Shown here piece by piece: positions 19,591 to 28,048 of a stretch of 64,000 nucleotides of DNA (positions are counted from its first letter, which is position 1; each line of letters begins with the position of its first letter). The stretch spans positions 54,012 through 118,011 of the forward strand of contig JAETQH010000008.1 of assembly GCA_021770785.1 (NCBI GenBank), given 5' to 3'. The stretch is from Lachnospiraceae bacterium. Lineage in GTDB: Bacteria; Bacillota; Clostridia; Lachnospirales; Lachnospiraceae. A model generated the notes under the pieces. The model did not search any database and had not been told where the DNA came from. It saw only the letters and a list, made by a program, of their open reading frames with translations. A program made the translations under genes and the position numbers.

Positions 19591-19990
19591 AGACTTTTTC
19601 CTTTCTTTTGCTTTTTGGTTATGTAGGTATTATAGAGGGGAAGTTATTAAAAAATCCTTAAATAAGTCAATTTTTTACCGCTAAACCTACAGGCTCCCCC
19701 AAATTTGCTGCTGCCTGTTGGCACAGGCGGAAATGAAAGCAGCCACTGCAGAGCTAACACTTCCTGCAGCGGCCGGCTTTATAGGGCATATTCCATTGTC
19801 TGTCAACAAACAATATATTGGCTTAGCATGATTTTTATTAGGATTACTGCAAGGACAGTTGTGATAGCTATAATCCATAACTTATAATATTTGATAATAT
19901 GCGCTGAATGTGCGCTAAAATCACGGAAAGGGAGCACCCCAAAATGGAGTGCTCCCTTTCCATACCAAAGCTTACCGTCCTTATAAAAAA
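19591..19990. other. Intergenic stretch with a strong hairpin
   Basis: This stretch has no convincing gene. A perfect stem at 19924-19961 pairs GGAAAGGGAGCAC with GTGCTCCCTTTCC around a short loop. It lies downstream of tRNA-Pro on that strand and could stop or process its transcript, although no long T run follows. The remainder includes the promoter region of the minus-strand permease gene, but no clear promoter boxes were picked out. Confidence 0.5.
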
Positions 19991-20064
19991 TCGGGGTAAC
20001 AGGATTTGAACCTGCGACCTCACGGCCCCCAGCCGTGCGCGCTACCAAACTACGCCATACCCCG
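19991..20064 (-). tRNA. tRNA-Pro (GGG anticodon)
   Basis: On the minus strand the sequence folds as a standard cloverleaf: acceptor CGGGGTA pairs with TACCCCG, D arm GCG...CGC, anticodon stem CACGG/CCGTG with loop CTGGGGG giving anticodon GGG, and T arm GCAGGTTCAAATCCTGT. The discriminator base is A and no CCA is encoded. Confidence 0.95.
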
Positions 20065-20279
20065 TAGAACTATACTATATCACATTTTTTTTCATTTGCA
20101 AAGAAAAATTTAAAAAAATCAGCTTATTTGGGAGTAAATTTTTTTCAATGCTTGTAAAAAACTCTTTTCAATGATAACATTTCTTCCATAAGTACCCGGC
20201 TGCACACCGCCTTACCCTATCCATTACAACCAATGCAGTCCATCCTTGTTTTTCAAAATTCACAAAAAGGAGTACCAGC

Positions 20280-21077
20280 TTGACAGAATTAGAAGCCTAT
20301 TACAATAAATTCAACGAAGAAAAGCGCTTAAACAGCCGCCACGGACAGGTGGAATTTATTACTTCCATGAAATATATTCACGAATATTTAGAAAATACCG
20401 CCGCCCGCACCGGAAAAGCCAAAAATGAAATAAAGCTTTTAGATCTGGGTGCCGGAACCGGGCGTTACTCTATCCCTCTGGCAGAGGAAGGCTATGACGT
20501 TACCGCCGTGGAACTGGTAAAACACAATCTGGGCAGGCTCAGACAGAAAAGCAGTCTGGTAAAAGCCTATCAGGGAAATGCTATGAAGCTCTCCCGGTTT
20601 GCCGATGACACCTTTGATGTCACCCTGCTTTTCGGTCCGCTGTACCACCTTCATTCCAAGGAGGAAAAGCTTGCCGCCCTCTCCGAGGCAAAACGTGTGA
20701 CAAAACCCGACGGTATTCTTTTAGCTGCCTATATCATGAATGAATTCAGTGTCATCACCTATGCCTTCAAGGAAAAACACATTACCGAAGCCTTAAAAAC
20801 CGGAATGCTCGACAACACCTACCACTGTACCAAAAAGGCAAATGCACTCTACAGCATGGTACGTCTTGAGGATATGGACGACCTCAATAAAGAAGCCGGG
20901 CTGACCCGCCTGAAGGTCATTGCGGCAGACGGCGCTGCCAACTATATCCGTCCCTACTTAAACGCCCTGACCCAAGAGGAATTTTCCCATTTTATCGACT
21001 ACCATCTTGCCACCTGTGAACGCATGGATTTGATGGGTGCCAGCGGACATACCGTAGATATTTTGCAAATTCCATAA
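20280..21077 (+). CDS. Class I SAM-dependent methyltransferase
   Basis: This is a predicted methyltransferase of 265 residues with a Rossmann-type fold. The SAM-binding motif I is LLDLGAGTGRYSIPLAEEGYD, followed by the acidic VTAVELV at strand 2, and TFDVTLLFGPLYHLHSKEEKL at motif IV/post-I. The C-terminal part has a TRLKVIAADGAANYIRP segment. Translation starts at a TTG (20280) with AAAGGAG about seven bases upstream. It is a lone plus-strand gene between two tRNA genes. The substrate cannot be read from sequence. Confidence 0.88.
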   Translation: MTELEAYYNKFNEEKRLNSRHGQVEFITSMKYIHEYLENTAARTGKAKNEIKLLDLGAGTGRYSIPLAEEGYDVTAVELVKHNLGRLRQKSSLVKAYQGNAMKLSRFADDTFDVTLLFGPLYHLHSKEEKLAALSEAKRVTKPDGILLAAYIMNEFSVITYAFKEKHITEALKTGMLDNTYHCTKKANALYSMVRLEDMDDLNKEAGLTRLKVIAADGAANYIRPYLNALTQEEFSHFIDYHLATCERMDLMGASGHTVDILQIP

Positions 21078-21090
21078 AATGTGTTATAAT
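21063..21090 (+). promoter_or_regulatory. Promoter of tRNA-Ser
   Basis: A TATAAT -10 box (21085-21090) lies 9 bases before the tRNA, with TTGCAA (21063-21068) at a 16-base spacing as the -35 box. It overlaps the end of the methyltransferase gene. Confidence 0.7.
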
Positions 21091-21098
21091 AGTTTTAC

Positions 21099-21188
21099 GG
21101 AGACGTATCGAAGTGGTCATAACGGGGCGCACTCGAAATGCGTTGGCCTCTCTTTTGGGGCACGAGGGTTCGAATCCCTTCGTCTCCG
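21099..21188 (+). tRNA. tRNA-Ser (CGA anticodon)
   Basis: This is a 90-base class II tRNA with a long variable arm. Acceptor GGAGACG pairs with CGTCTCC, anticodon stem GCGCA/TGCGT encloses loop CTCGAAA (anticodon CGA, reading UCG), the variable arm is GGCCTC...GGGGC-like, and the T arm is GAGGGTTCGAATCCCTT. The discriminator base is G and CCA is not encoded. Confidence 0.95.
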
Positions 21189-21196
21189 CTTTTTTT

Positions 21197-21223
21197 AACC
21201 AGGGCTGACACCCTGGTTTTTTT
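21197..21223 (+). terminator. Rho-independent terminator after tRNA-Ser
   Basis: AACCAGGG and CCCTGGTT form a perfect stem around CTGACA, followed by a run of seven T. Confidence 0.92.
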
Positions 21224-21334
21224 GTATTGATAAACATATTTTTCCCAAAAATACATATGCTAACCTAACGAAGGATAACTATTTCATAAAAATATTCTTC
21301 GGCAGTGAATTTGAGGAAAGGACTGGTATCTTTT

Positions 21335-21490
21335 ATGGCATCTTATGTTTCACCTGCGATTGCGGACAAATTTGAAACCCTGTCCGTTGATTTGAAGAAT
21401 CTGATTTTGGAACGAAATGTCCAGCTCAATAATATGCAGGATTTAATCCGCGTATTAGAGCAGATTGTAGAAGAGGGGGAAGCCGAGTAA
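21335..21490 (+). CDS. Small conserved-looking protein, 51 residues
   Basis: This is a short acidic, helical protein starting MASYVSPAIADKFETLSVDL and ending VEEGEAE. It has no membrane segment or signal peptide. The ATG at 21335 is preferred; an upstream GTG at 21305 would add 10 residues. GGAAAGG lies about 13 bases upstream, a little far. It is plus strand and converges on copA, whose stop is 18 bases away. I do not recognise a family and assign no function. Confidence 0.65.
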   Translation: MASYVSPAIADKFETLSVDLKNLILERNVQLNNMQDLIRVLEQIVEEGEAE

Positions 21491-21508
21491 ACGGCTGCCC
21501 CCTCTCTC

Positions 21509-21721
21509 TTATGATGCAACAGATGTCACCTCGTAACCGGCATCCACCACCGCTGCCTTTAACGTATCGGCGGAAACACTGTCCTCTGCGATAACTACCG
21601 CATTTTTTGCCTCCAGGTTTACCGTAACCTCCGTCACTCCCGGCACCTCTTTCAGCGCCTTTTCCACTCTGCCCTGGCAATGTGCGCACATCATTCCTTC
21701 AATGTTTAATGTTGTTGTCAT
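21509..21721 (-). CDS. Possible internally initiated CopZ-like copper chaperone
   Basis: Within the 3' end of copA, in the same frame, an ATG at 21721 begins MTTTLNIEGMMCAHCQGRV and encodes exactly one 70-residue heavy-metal-associated domain with the MxCxxC copper site. GAGAGGAG lies 9 bases upstream, at good Shine-Dalgarno spacing. The domain could thus also be made as a free chaperone, besides being the pump's C-terminal domain. Free production is an inference. E. coli makes a similar pair from copA by a different route, frameshifting. Confidence 0.5.
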   Translation of the reverse strand: MTTTLNIEGMMCAHCQGRVEKALKEVPGVTEVTVNLEAKNAVVIAEDSVSADTLKAAVVDAGYEVTSVAS

Positions 21722-24190
21722 GGTTTGTTTCTCCTCTCTTTGCACTGTGTTTTTATGTTCTTCCGAAAGCTGTACAGTAACCGCCTCCGGTTGAATTTCT
21801 TGGTTCTGCTCCGCCTCTGCCCCAAACTCCTGTCGGGCTGCGCGTTTCTTATGAAGCTTCACTGTCTTTAACCGCAGAGCATTGGTGACAACGCATACGC
21901 TGCTTAAACTCATTGCCGCCGCTCCAAACATAGGATTTAAACGGATGCCCCATAGGGGATAAAGCAGCCCTGCGGCTAACGGAATGCCAATACTGTTATA
22001 AAAAAACGCCCAGAATAAATTTTGCTTGATGTTGCGGATTACCGCCTTGCTCAGTCGCAGCGCCCCTACCCCATCTAAAAGATCATTTTTCATCAGAACA
22101 ATATCTGCACTCTCAATGGCAACGTCGGTGCCTGCCCCGATGGCAATTCCCACATCTGCCGAAGCTAAAGCCGGAGCGTCATTGATACCGTCGCCGATCA
22201 TTGCCACCGCATGTCCTGCCTTTTTCAAAGCGGAAATTTTTTCTTCCTTCTGGGTCGGCAGCACTCCCGCAATAACCTCGTCAATCCCCACCTGGTTTTG
22301 GATTGCCTGCGCCGTCACCTCATTGTCTCCGGTGAGCATAATCACATGAATGCCCTCCTCCTTAAACTGCCGCACCGCCTCTTTGCTGGTGGCTTTCACC
22401 ACATCCGCCACGGCTATCACGCCGATTACCTTCTCTTCATCCGCAAACAGCAGCGGTGTTTTCCCCTCTTTCGAGAGGGCTAATATCTGAGTACTTACTT
22501 CCCCGGAAATTCCTATGTTTTTCTCCTTTAACAATTTCTCATTTCCGGCAAAATATTTCTTAGGCACGGCAGCGTTTCCTGCCTGATTGTTCCATGTAAC
22601 ACAGCCCTCTATGCCTTTTCCGAAGGACGCCTGAAAATCGGTCACTTTCTCAAGGGAAAGCCGCTTTTTCTCACAATACCCGACTATCGCCTCCGCCAAA
22701 GGATGTTCACTGCCCTTTTCGAGACTTCCCGCAACGGTGAGCAGTTCCGTCTCCGTCACACCGACGCCGCAGAAAATATCTGTCACTACGGGCTTTCCGT
22801 GGGTAATGGTTCCGGTTTTATCCAGCACCACCGTATCAATGAGGTGCGCCGTCTCCAACGCCTCGCCGGATTTTATCAAAATACCGTTTTCCGCCCCCTT
22901 TCCGGTTCCCACCATAATCGCCACGGGAGTGGCAAGCCCTAGTGCACAGGGGCAGGAAATCACCAGCACCGCAATGGCACTTGACATGGCAAATTCAAAC
23001 TCCGCACCGCTAAGCAGCCATGCCGCAAAAGTCACAAGGGCAATGCCGATGACCGTGGGCACAAAAATACCGGAAATCTTATCCGCCAGCCTTGCAATGG
23101 GCGCTTTGCTAGAGGAGGCCTCTTCCACCAGACGGATAATCTGGGAAATAGTGGTATCCTTCCCCACCCTGGTGGCTTTCGCCCGTATCAGCCCCGCTTT
23201 ATTGATGGAGGCGGAAACCACTTTGTCCCCCTCCTGCTTTGGCACTGGAATGCTCTCTCCGGTAATTGCCGATTCGTCAAAGGAGGATTTTCCCTCCAAA
23301 ATAATGCCGTCCACTGCCACCGCTTCGCCGGGTTTGATAAGGAAAATGTCTCCTGCCGCCACATCTGCTGCGTCAATCACCTGCTCTGTGCCGTCACGAA
23401 CCACTGTCACTGTCTTGGGCGCCAAATTCATCAGCTTGGTAATGGCTTCACTGGTTTTTCCCTTGGATTTCGTTTCCAGATATTTTCCCACGGTAATCAG
23501 GGTTAAAATCATTCCCGCCGATTCAAAGTACAAATCGTGCCTGTAATGAGCGACCACCTCCATGTCTCCGTGCCCCAAACCATAGCCGATACGATAAATG
23601 GCGAAGATACCATAGACAATAGAGGCTGTAGCTCCGATGGCAATGAGGCTGTCCATGTTGGGACTTTTCTTTGCCAGCGTCTTAAAACCGTTTCTGAAAT
23701 ATTTTTGGTTTACGAACAAAATCGGCAGTAAGAGCAGCAGCTGAGTAAAGGCGTAAATCACGGCATTTTCATTGCCGGAAAGATAATTTCCGGTGACAGG
23801 CGGCAGTTCTATCCCCAGCCATTCATAAAACATATGTCCCATGGAAACATACATTAGGGGAATCAGGAAAATGATGGAAATTATTAACCGCCGCTTCATT
23901 CCTGCAATATTTTTCTGCTGTATGGAAACGGCGTCCTCTTGTGTTTTCCCCTGTTCCCTTCCCCGGCTGCTGCCCTGTTCGCTTTTTACGGAAGCGCCAT
24001 ACCCGGCTTCTTCCACTGCTTTTATAATCTTTCCGGTGTCGGTTTGGGCAGCGTCAAATTCCACCTGCATACTATTAGTCAGCAGATTGACCGTGACCCC
24101 CTTTACTCCGTCCACCCCAGAAACACTCTTTTCCACATGAGCGGAACATGCCGAACAGCTCATGCCGGTAACGTCGAATTTTTCTTTCAC
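21509..24190 (-). CDS. copA: Copper-exporting P1B-type ATPase with N- and C-terminal metal-binding domains
   Basis: This is a copper efflux pump of 893 residues. An N-terminal heavy-metal domain has MSCSACSAHV. The membrane part carries the CPC ion-binding motif (VISCPCALGLATP). The actuator has TGES, the phosphorylation site is DKTGTITHGK, the nucleotide domain has the SEHPLAEAIV His, and the hinge is GDGINDAPAL. Unusually, a second heavy-metal domain (GMMCAHCQGRVEKAL) sits at the C-terminus, after a hydrophilic linker. csoR lies upstream with a CsoR-type operator ahead of it, so copper induction is expected. Confidence 0.96.
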   Translation of the reverse strand: MKEKFDVTGMSCSACSAHVEKSVSGVDGVKGVTVNLLTNSMQVEFDAAQTDTGKIIKAVEEAGYGASVKSEQGSSRGREQGKTQEDAVSIQQKNIAGMKRRLIISIIFLIPLMYVSMGHMFYEWLGIELPPVTGNYLSGNENAVIYAFTQLLLLLPILFVNQKYFRNGFKTLAKKSPNMDSLIAIGATASIVYGIFAIYRIGYGLGHGDMEVVAHYRHDLYFESAGMILTLITVGKYLETKSKGKTSEAITKLMNLAPKTVTVVRDGTEQVIDAADVAAGDIFLIKPGEAVAVDGIILEGKSSFDESAITGESIPVPKQEGDKVVSASINKAGLIRAKATRVGKDTTISQIIRLVEEASSSKAPIARLADKISGIFVPTVIGIALVTFAAWLLSGAEFEFAMSSAIAVLVISCPCALGLATPVAIMVGTGKGAENGILIKSGEALETAHLIDTVVLDKTGTITHGKPVVTDIFCGVGVTETELLTVAGSLEKGSEHPLAEAIVGYCEKKRLSLEKVTDFQASFGKGIEGCVTWNNQAGNAAVPKKYFAGNEKLLKEKNIGISGEVSTQILALSKEGKTPLLFADEEKVIGVIAVADVVKATSKEAVRQFKEEGIHVIMLTGDNEVTAQAIQNQVGIDEVIAGVLPTQKEEKISALKKAGHAVAMIGDGINDAPALASADVGIAIGAGTDVAIESADIVLMKNDLLDGVGALRLSKAVIRNIKQNLFWAFFYNSIGIPLAAGLLYPLWGIRLNPMFGAAAMSLSSVCVVTNALRLKTVKLHKKRAARQEFGAEAEQNQEIQPEAVTVQLSEEHKNTVQREEKQTMTTTLNIEGMMCAHCQGRVEKALKEVPGVTEVTVNLEAKNAVVIAEDSVSADTLKAAVVDAGYEVTSVAS

Positions 24191-24327
24191 TTATTTTCAC
24201 TCTCCATTCTGTCACATATTCTTTCCCGCTTCTTTTCTTATTATCTGCAAAATGCAACCGTTTTATTGTTATTTCTATCTGCTGCATTCTGTTCATTTCT
24301 TATTTTTTCTCTATTCACTGCATTCAG

Positions 24328-24639
24328 CTATTTCATTAATTTTTTTAACAATTCGCATAGCTCGTCTACAGCTTCCTCGTTTCCTTCCCGGATATCGTCG
24401 GAAACGCAGGTTTTGATGTGCCTTGCTAACAGTTCCTTGTTAAAGCTGTTTAACGCCGCCTGTATCGCCGAAACCTGCGTCACAATATCCACGCAGTAGC
24501 GGTCTTCCTCCACCATGGCCTTCACCCCCCGCACCTGCCCTTCAATACGGTTTAATCTCGTAATCAGGTCCTTTCTCTCAGCTTCCCCCCGCTGCTTGTG
24601 CTTCACTTCTTCCTCTGCCTCACAATGCTTACATGCCAT
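24328..24639 (-). CDS. csoR: CsoR-family copper-sensing repressor
   Basis: This is a small DUF156 all-helical repressor of about 103 residues. It shows the DLITRLNRIEGQVRGVKAMVEEDRYCVDIV helix-1/2 region and the Cu(I) ligands Cys-His-Cys: YCVDI, then ARHIKTC. It also has an N-terminal extension with an extra CKHC motif that could bind metal. The ATG at 24639 follows GGGAGGG; a GTG one codon before is possible. It precedes copA by 137 bases on the same strand, and a palindromic operator lies just upstream. Confidence 0.93.
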   Translation of the reverse strand: MACKHCEAEEEVKHKQRGEAERKDLITRLNRIEGQVRGVKAMVEEDRYCVDIVTQVSAIQAALNSFNKELLARHIKTCVSDDIREGNEEAVDELCELLKKLMK

Positions 24640-24670
24640 CACTGTACCCTCCCTTTTTATGAGTGCATCT

Positions 24671-24690
24671 TATACCCCCATGGGGTATAT
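24671..24690. promoter_or_regulatory. CsoR operator
   Basis: TATACCCC and GGGGTATA flank a CAT centre, closely matching the known GC-tract pseudo-palindrome recognised by CsoR. It lies about 32 bases upstream of the csoR start and should repress csoR-copA when copper is low. Confidence 0.85.
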
Positions 24691-24795
24691 GACCAATATA
24701 ACTCTTTTGTATTTCCTTGTCAACTACAATCAAAAACACAATCTTTGTTGATTCATTACCATTATTACCTAAAATATTTCCGGGAGCTGCTTCAT

Positions 24796-24848
24796 AAAAA
24801 AATAAACAGCGCCGCAGCCTAGGGTTCTTCCCCCACGCTGCGGCGCTG
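24796..24848 (-). terminator. Terminator of the alcohol dehydrogenase gene
   Basis: On the minus strand, CAGCGCCGCAG pairs with CTGCGGCGCTG around a 20-base loop, then GTTTATTTTTTT follows. Confidence 0.85.
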
Positions 24849-24874
24849 CCAACCTTTCTTATCCGTTCAGCCCC

Positions 24875-26020
24875 TTACATCAGCTTTCTAAACAATGCTT
24901 TCAAATCCTCTACGCTCGCATCCTTCGGGTTACCCGGTGCACATGCGTCTGCGTGGGCGGACTCAGCGAGAAAATCAATATCCTCTTCCTTCAAGGCTTC
25001 CAGCTTTGTCGGGATACCAACATCCACCGAAAGTTTCTGTACCGCATCCACCGCTGCCTTTCTGTACTCTTCCACAGACATTTCATCCACGCCCTTCACA
25101 CCCATTGCACGTGCGATCTCTCGGTATTTCTCACCTGTGCAGTCTGCGTTGTACTCCATAACGATTGGAAGCATCATGGCACATGCAACACCGTGCGGTG
25201 TGTCATAGACAGCGCCAAGTGTATGTGCCATAGAGTGGGCAATCCCAAGTCCTACGTTAGAGAAGCCCATTCCTGCAATATACTGGCCCAGCGCCATGCC
25301 CTCACGCCCTTCTTTTTCGTTCGCCACTGCGCTTCTCAGCGACCTTGAAATAATCTCGATTGCTTTTAAGTGGAACATATCCGTCATTTCCCAGGCTGCC
25401 TTTGTGGTATATCCCTCGATGGCATGTGTGAGGGCATCCATACCTGTAGAAGCAGTGAGGCCCTTCGGCATAGACGACATCATTTCAGGATCAACCACTG
25501 CAATCACCGGCATATCGTGGGGATCCACACAGACAAATTTTCTCTTTTTCTCCACGTCCGTGATAACGTAATTAATAGTAACCTCAGCTGCGGTTCCCGC
25601 TGTGGTCGGAACTGCGATAATCGGAACACAGGGTTTCTTTGTCGGTGCAACTCCCTCAAGGCTTCTCACATCCTCAAACTCAGGATTTGCAATAATAATA
25701 CCGATCGCTTTCGCTGTGTCCATAGAAGAACCGCCGCCAATCGCAATGATATAATCAGCCTCAGCAGCCTTGAATGCCGCAACCCCGTTCTGCACGTTCT
25801 CAATGGTGGGATTTGGCTTGATGTCAGAGTAAATCTCGTATGCAAGCCCTGCGTCATCTAATACTTTTGTGACTTTCCCTGTCACCCCGAACTTAATCAG
25901 GTCAGGATCGGAACAGACAAATGCCTTTTTAAAAGCTCTTGCCTTTGCTTCTGCTGCAATCTCACTGATTGCGCCGGCTCCGTGATAAGATGTCTCATTC
26001 AGCATGATTCTGTTTGCCAT
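24875..26020 (-). CDS. Iron-containing alcohol dehydrogenase
   Basis: This is a group III, Fe-dependent NAD(P) alcohol dehydrogenase of about 381 residues. It has the nucleotide-binding segment IIAIGGGSSMDTAKAIG, then TAGTAAEVTINYVITD, and the metal-binding region MDALTHAIEGY and GIAHSMAHTLGAVYDTPHGVAC with several His ligands. It could act on 1,3-propanediol, butanol, ethanol or lactaldehyde. The ATG at 26020 (MANRIML) is preferred over a TTG at 26029; AGGAG lies ten bases upstream. The TetR-type gene 77 bases upstream on the same strand is its probable regulator. Confidence 0.94.
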   Translation of the reverse strand: MANRIMLNETSYHGAGAISEIAAEAKARAFKKAFVCSDPDLIKFGVTGKVTKVLDDAGLAYEIYSDIKPNPTIENVQNGVAAFKAAEADYIIAIGGGSSMDTAKAIGIIIANPEFEDVRSLEGVAPTKKPCVPIIAVPTTAGTAAEVTINYVITDVEKKRKFVCVDPHDMPVIAVVDPEMMSSMPKGLTASTGMDALTHAIEGYTTKAAWEMTDMFHLKAIEIISRSLRSAVANEKEGREGMALGQYIAGMGFSNVGLGIAHSMAHTLGAVYDTPHGVACAMMLPIVMEYNADCTGEKYREIARAMGVKGVDEMSVEEYRKAAVDAVQKLSVDVGIPTKLEALKEEDIDFLAESAHADACAPGNPKDASVEDLKALFRKLM

Positions 26021-26106
26021 TTTCGTCAATCTCCTTTTCTTTTTTTATTTATATTTTAACAAGCCCCGGCTCAAATAAAAAGTTACAAACCTCTCAATCT
26101 GTCACT

Positions 26107-26736
26107 TTACAAAAGCCCCAGTTCCCGAAACACCTTTTCTAATTCCGCAGGCATGGCGTCCACCAGCCTCTGCGCCATCTCCTCCGGCGTCGCCTTTGTC
26201 CTGCCGAGCACCCACTGTACTGTCATGTAGATGGAGCCCTGACAGTACATCTCCAGAAGAAATTTCAGATGCTCCGATATTTTTCTTTTCGTCTTACCCT
26301 CAATACGGCTGGTATAAAACTGAAGGATAAGGTGAAAATCGTGGTCTCTTAGGCAATTCTGATTGTCATTTTTGAATGCAGCTTTAAAAAAGAGCTTTTC
26401 CTGCTGAATGTAGCAGAACTTATTTACAAGTCCTTCGTACACGGATTTTCCCTCGCCCATATGCTCAAATGACTCCAGAAGAATCTTGTCAAAATACCAG
26501 TTAATCAAATCATACTTGTCCTGGAAATTCCGGTAAAAAGTCTGCCTTGTTGTATGGCATTCTTCCACGATTTCCTTCACTGTAATCTTATCCACGGGTG
26601 ATTTTTTCATGCACTGTTTCATGGCGTCTGCAAGACGGTACTTCATACTTTCTGAACTTTCCCGCAGCTCCTTTGTCCTGCTTCCTGTTATATCTATGTG
26701 ATTCCGGGTCATTTCTTTCATCCAGACATACCTCAC
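26107..26736 (-). CDS. TetR/AcrR-family regulator
   Basis: This protein has up to 209 residues, with the TetR-type helix-turn-helix in KITVKEIVEECHTTRQTFYRNFQDKYDLINWYF. The C-terminal ligand domain is family-specific and ends with DAMPAELEKVFRELGLL. It resembles the DhaS-like group that controls dihydroxyacetone or alcohol metabolism. The exact start is unclear; internal Met codons at positions 6 and 9 are alternatives. It lies upstream of, and codirectional with, the iron alcohol dehydrogenase. Confidence 0.88.
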   Translation of the reverse strand: MRYVWMKEMTRNHIDITGSRTKELRESSESMKYRLADAMKQCMKKSPVDKITVKEIVEECHTTRQTFYRNFQDKYDLINWYFDKILLESFEHMGEGKSVYEGLVNKFCYIQQEKLFFKAAFKNDNQNCLRDHDFHLILQFYTSRIEGKTKRKISEHLKFLLEMYCQGSIYMTVQWVLGRTKATPEEMAQRLVDAMPAELEKVFRELGLL

Positions 26737-26836
26737 AATCTTTCCTGTAAAATGAGGGACGATACTAAATTAATTATAACATTTCGCCATTTCTTTGGAA
26801 ACGGCTATTTGGGGCATTTCACATATCCAGTTGACT

Positions 26837-27703
26837 TTAAAGCCCCTGCGCCAGCTCTTCCTCGCCCATCCGGCGCAGCTCTCTGGGCGTGCAGCCGTAC
26901 CGTTCCTTAAACATTCGGTGAAACAATTTCTGGTTATAAAATCCATGCCGTTCCATAATCTCCCCCACGGAATCGTCAGTGTGCAGCAAATCCTGATAAA
27001 TATGTCCAATCCGCACCTGATTGACATAACGCAGGAAAGACGTCCCTGTATTCTGCTTAAAAAAGCGGCAGAAATACTCCCGGTTCAGCCCCAGCTCCTC
27101 CGCCGCCTGCTGCAGGGAAATCTCTTCCCGATAATGCCGCTCCACAAACCCACAGATTTTCTCCAGGCGCTCCATATTCCCTGCCTTCGCCGCCATACCT
27201 CCCTTAGTTACCGGTTCGCTGAAACTCTCCACCAGTGCCGCCATCATCTGTAAAATCAGCGCATTGCTCCGCATACGGTAGGTGTTCTTCTGATTCACAT
27301 AAAGAATCGTAAGCTCTTTTAAACAGGCAAGAATTTCCCGGTATGCCTCCTCTTTCTCCCTTGGCACTGCATCCCCGCAGCAGTGAATTTCCAATAGCTC
27401 TGCATCGCTCAAATAACGTCTCTCTAACTGCTTTGAAATATGGATACAAATCCCCATGGTCTGGGGCAGTGCATAAAACACCTCATGAATCTGGGAATAA
27501 TCCATGACAATCGCCTGCTGGGGATTTATCTCATGACGCACCCCATCCATCACCACCGCAGCATGTCCGTTCAAAATATAAAGTATCTCTAACTCCCGAT
27601 GCCAGTGAAGGGGAGAGTTATGGTCCTTCGTCACAAAACGAACGCTAAATCCGGTTTCTGCGGAAACTGCAATATTCTCAAACGAAGTTTCAAACCCGTT
27701 CAT
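26837..27703 (-). CDS. AraC-family regulator with cupin sensor domain
   Basis: This is a 288-residue regulator. The N-terminal half is a cupin ligand-binding domain with HWHRELEILYILNGHAAVVMDG. The C-terminal half has both helix-turn-helix motifs: ISLQQAAEELGLNREYFCRFFKQNTG and DSVGEIMERHGFYNQKLFHRMFKERYG, then CTPRELRR. A divergent 33-codon gene starts 184 bases away and could be its target, but no sugar-use enzyme adjoins it. Confidence 0.92.
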   Translation of the reverse strand: MNGFETSFENIAVSAETGFSVRFVTKDHNSPLHWHRELEILYILNGHAAVVMDGVRHEINPQQAIVMDYSQIHEVFYALPQTMGICIHISKQLERRYLSDAELLEIHCCGDAVPREKEEAYREILACLKELTILYVNQKNTYRMRSNALILQMMAALVESFSEPVTKGGMAAKAGNMERLEKICGFVERHYREEISLQQAAEELGLNREYFCRFFKQNTGTSFLRYVNQVRIGHIYQDLLHTDDSVGEIMERHGFYNQKLFHRMFKERYGCTPRELRRMGEEELAQGL

Positions 27704-27886
27704 ATTCCATTCCTTTCCAATTTATACATTATTTAGAAAATTTATCCTTCCTTTACGCAAAAGTCAATATCGACGTAAAACTTGCAAATATGGCATCTGT
27801 TTTTTTCCCGGAAATTCCTGTATGATAATACCTGTCAGATAGAAAAAGTAATGAAATAAGCCGATTAGAAACAAGGAGGTAATCAT

Positions 27887-27988
27887 ATGTTAAACGCTAT
27901 TAAAAATTATTTTTCAGAGAATATCGACGCAATTTGCGCAGGTTTCGCCATCTTAAACGGCGAGGACTTCCTTCCATATAACAAGTAA
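27887..27988 (+). CDS. Small open reading frame, 33 residues
   Basis: This frame starts MLNAIKNYFSENIDAICAG, ends FLPYNK, and has an excellent AAGGAGGT site 7 bases before its ATG. A TATGAT -10-like box lies near 27821. A strong hairpin follows, so it seems a one-gene transcript between the AraC gene and the EcsC-like gene. The amphipathic helix with one Cys and a polar end does not resemble a family I know. It could be a small regulator, a membrane-associated peptide or a leader. Being short, it could also be a remnant. Confidence 0.6.
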   Translation: MLNAIKNYFSENIDAICAGFAILNGEDFLPYNK

Positions 27989-28012
27989 TTTTTCCTACCA
28001 CCAAAACATAGC

Positions 28013-28048
28013 GAAAAAGCTGCAGAGCATCAGTCCTGCGGCTTTTTC
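28013..28048. terminator. Bidirectional terminator
   Basis: GAAAAAGCTGCAG pairs with CTGCGGCTTTTTC with only one G-U pair and a 10-base loop. A and T runs on both sides let it end both the small plus-strand gene and the EcsC-like minus gene, whose stop codon lies inside it. Confidence 0.85.

Noticed and set aside
19687..19878. Open frames near the minus-strand hairpin, next to tRNA-Pro
   Set aside because: Composition and lack of start signals suggest chance frames.
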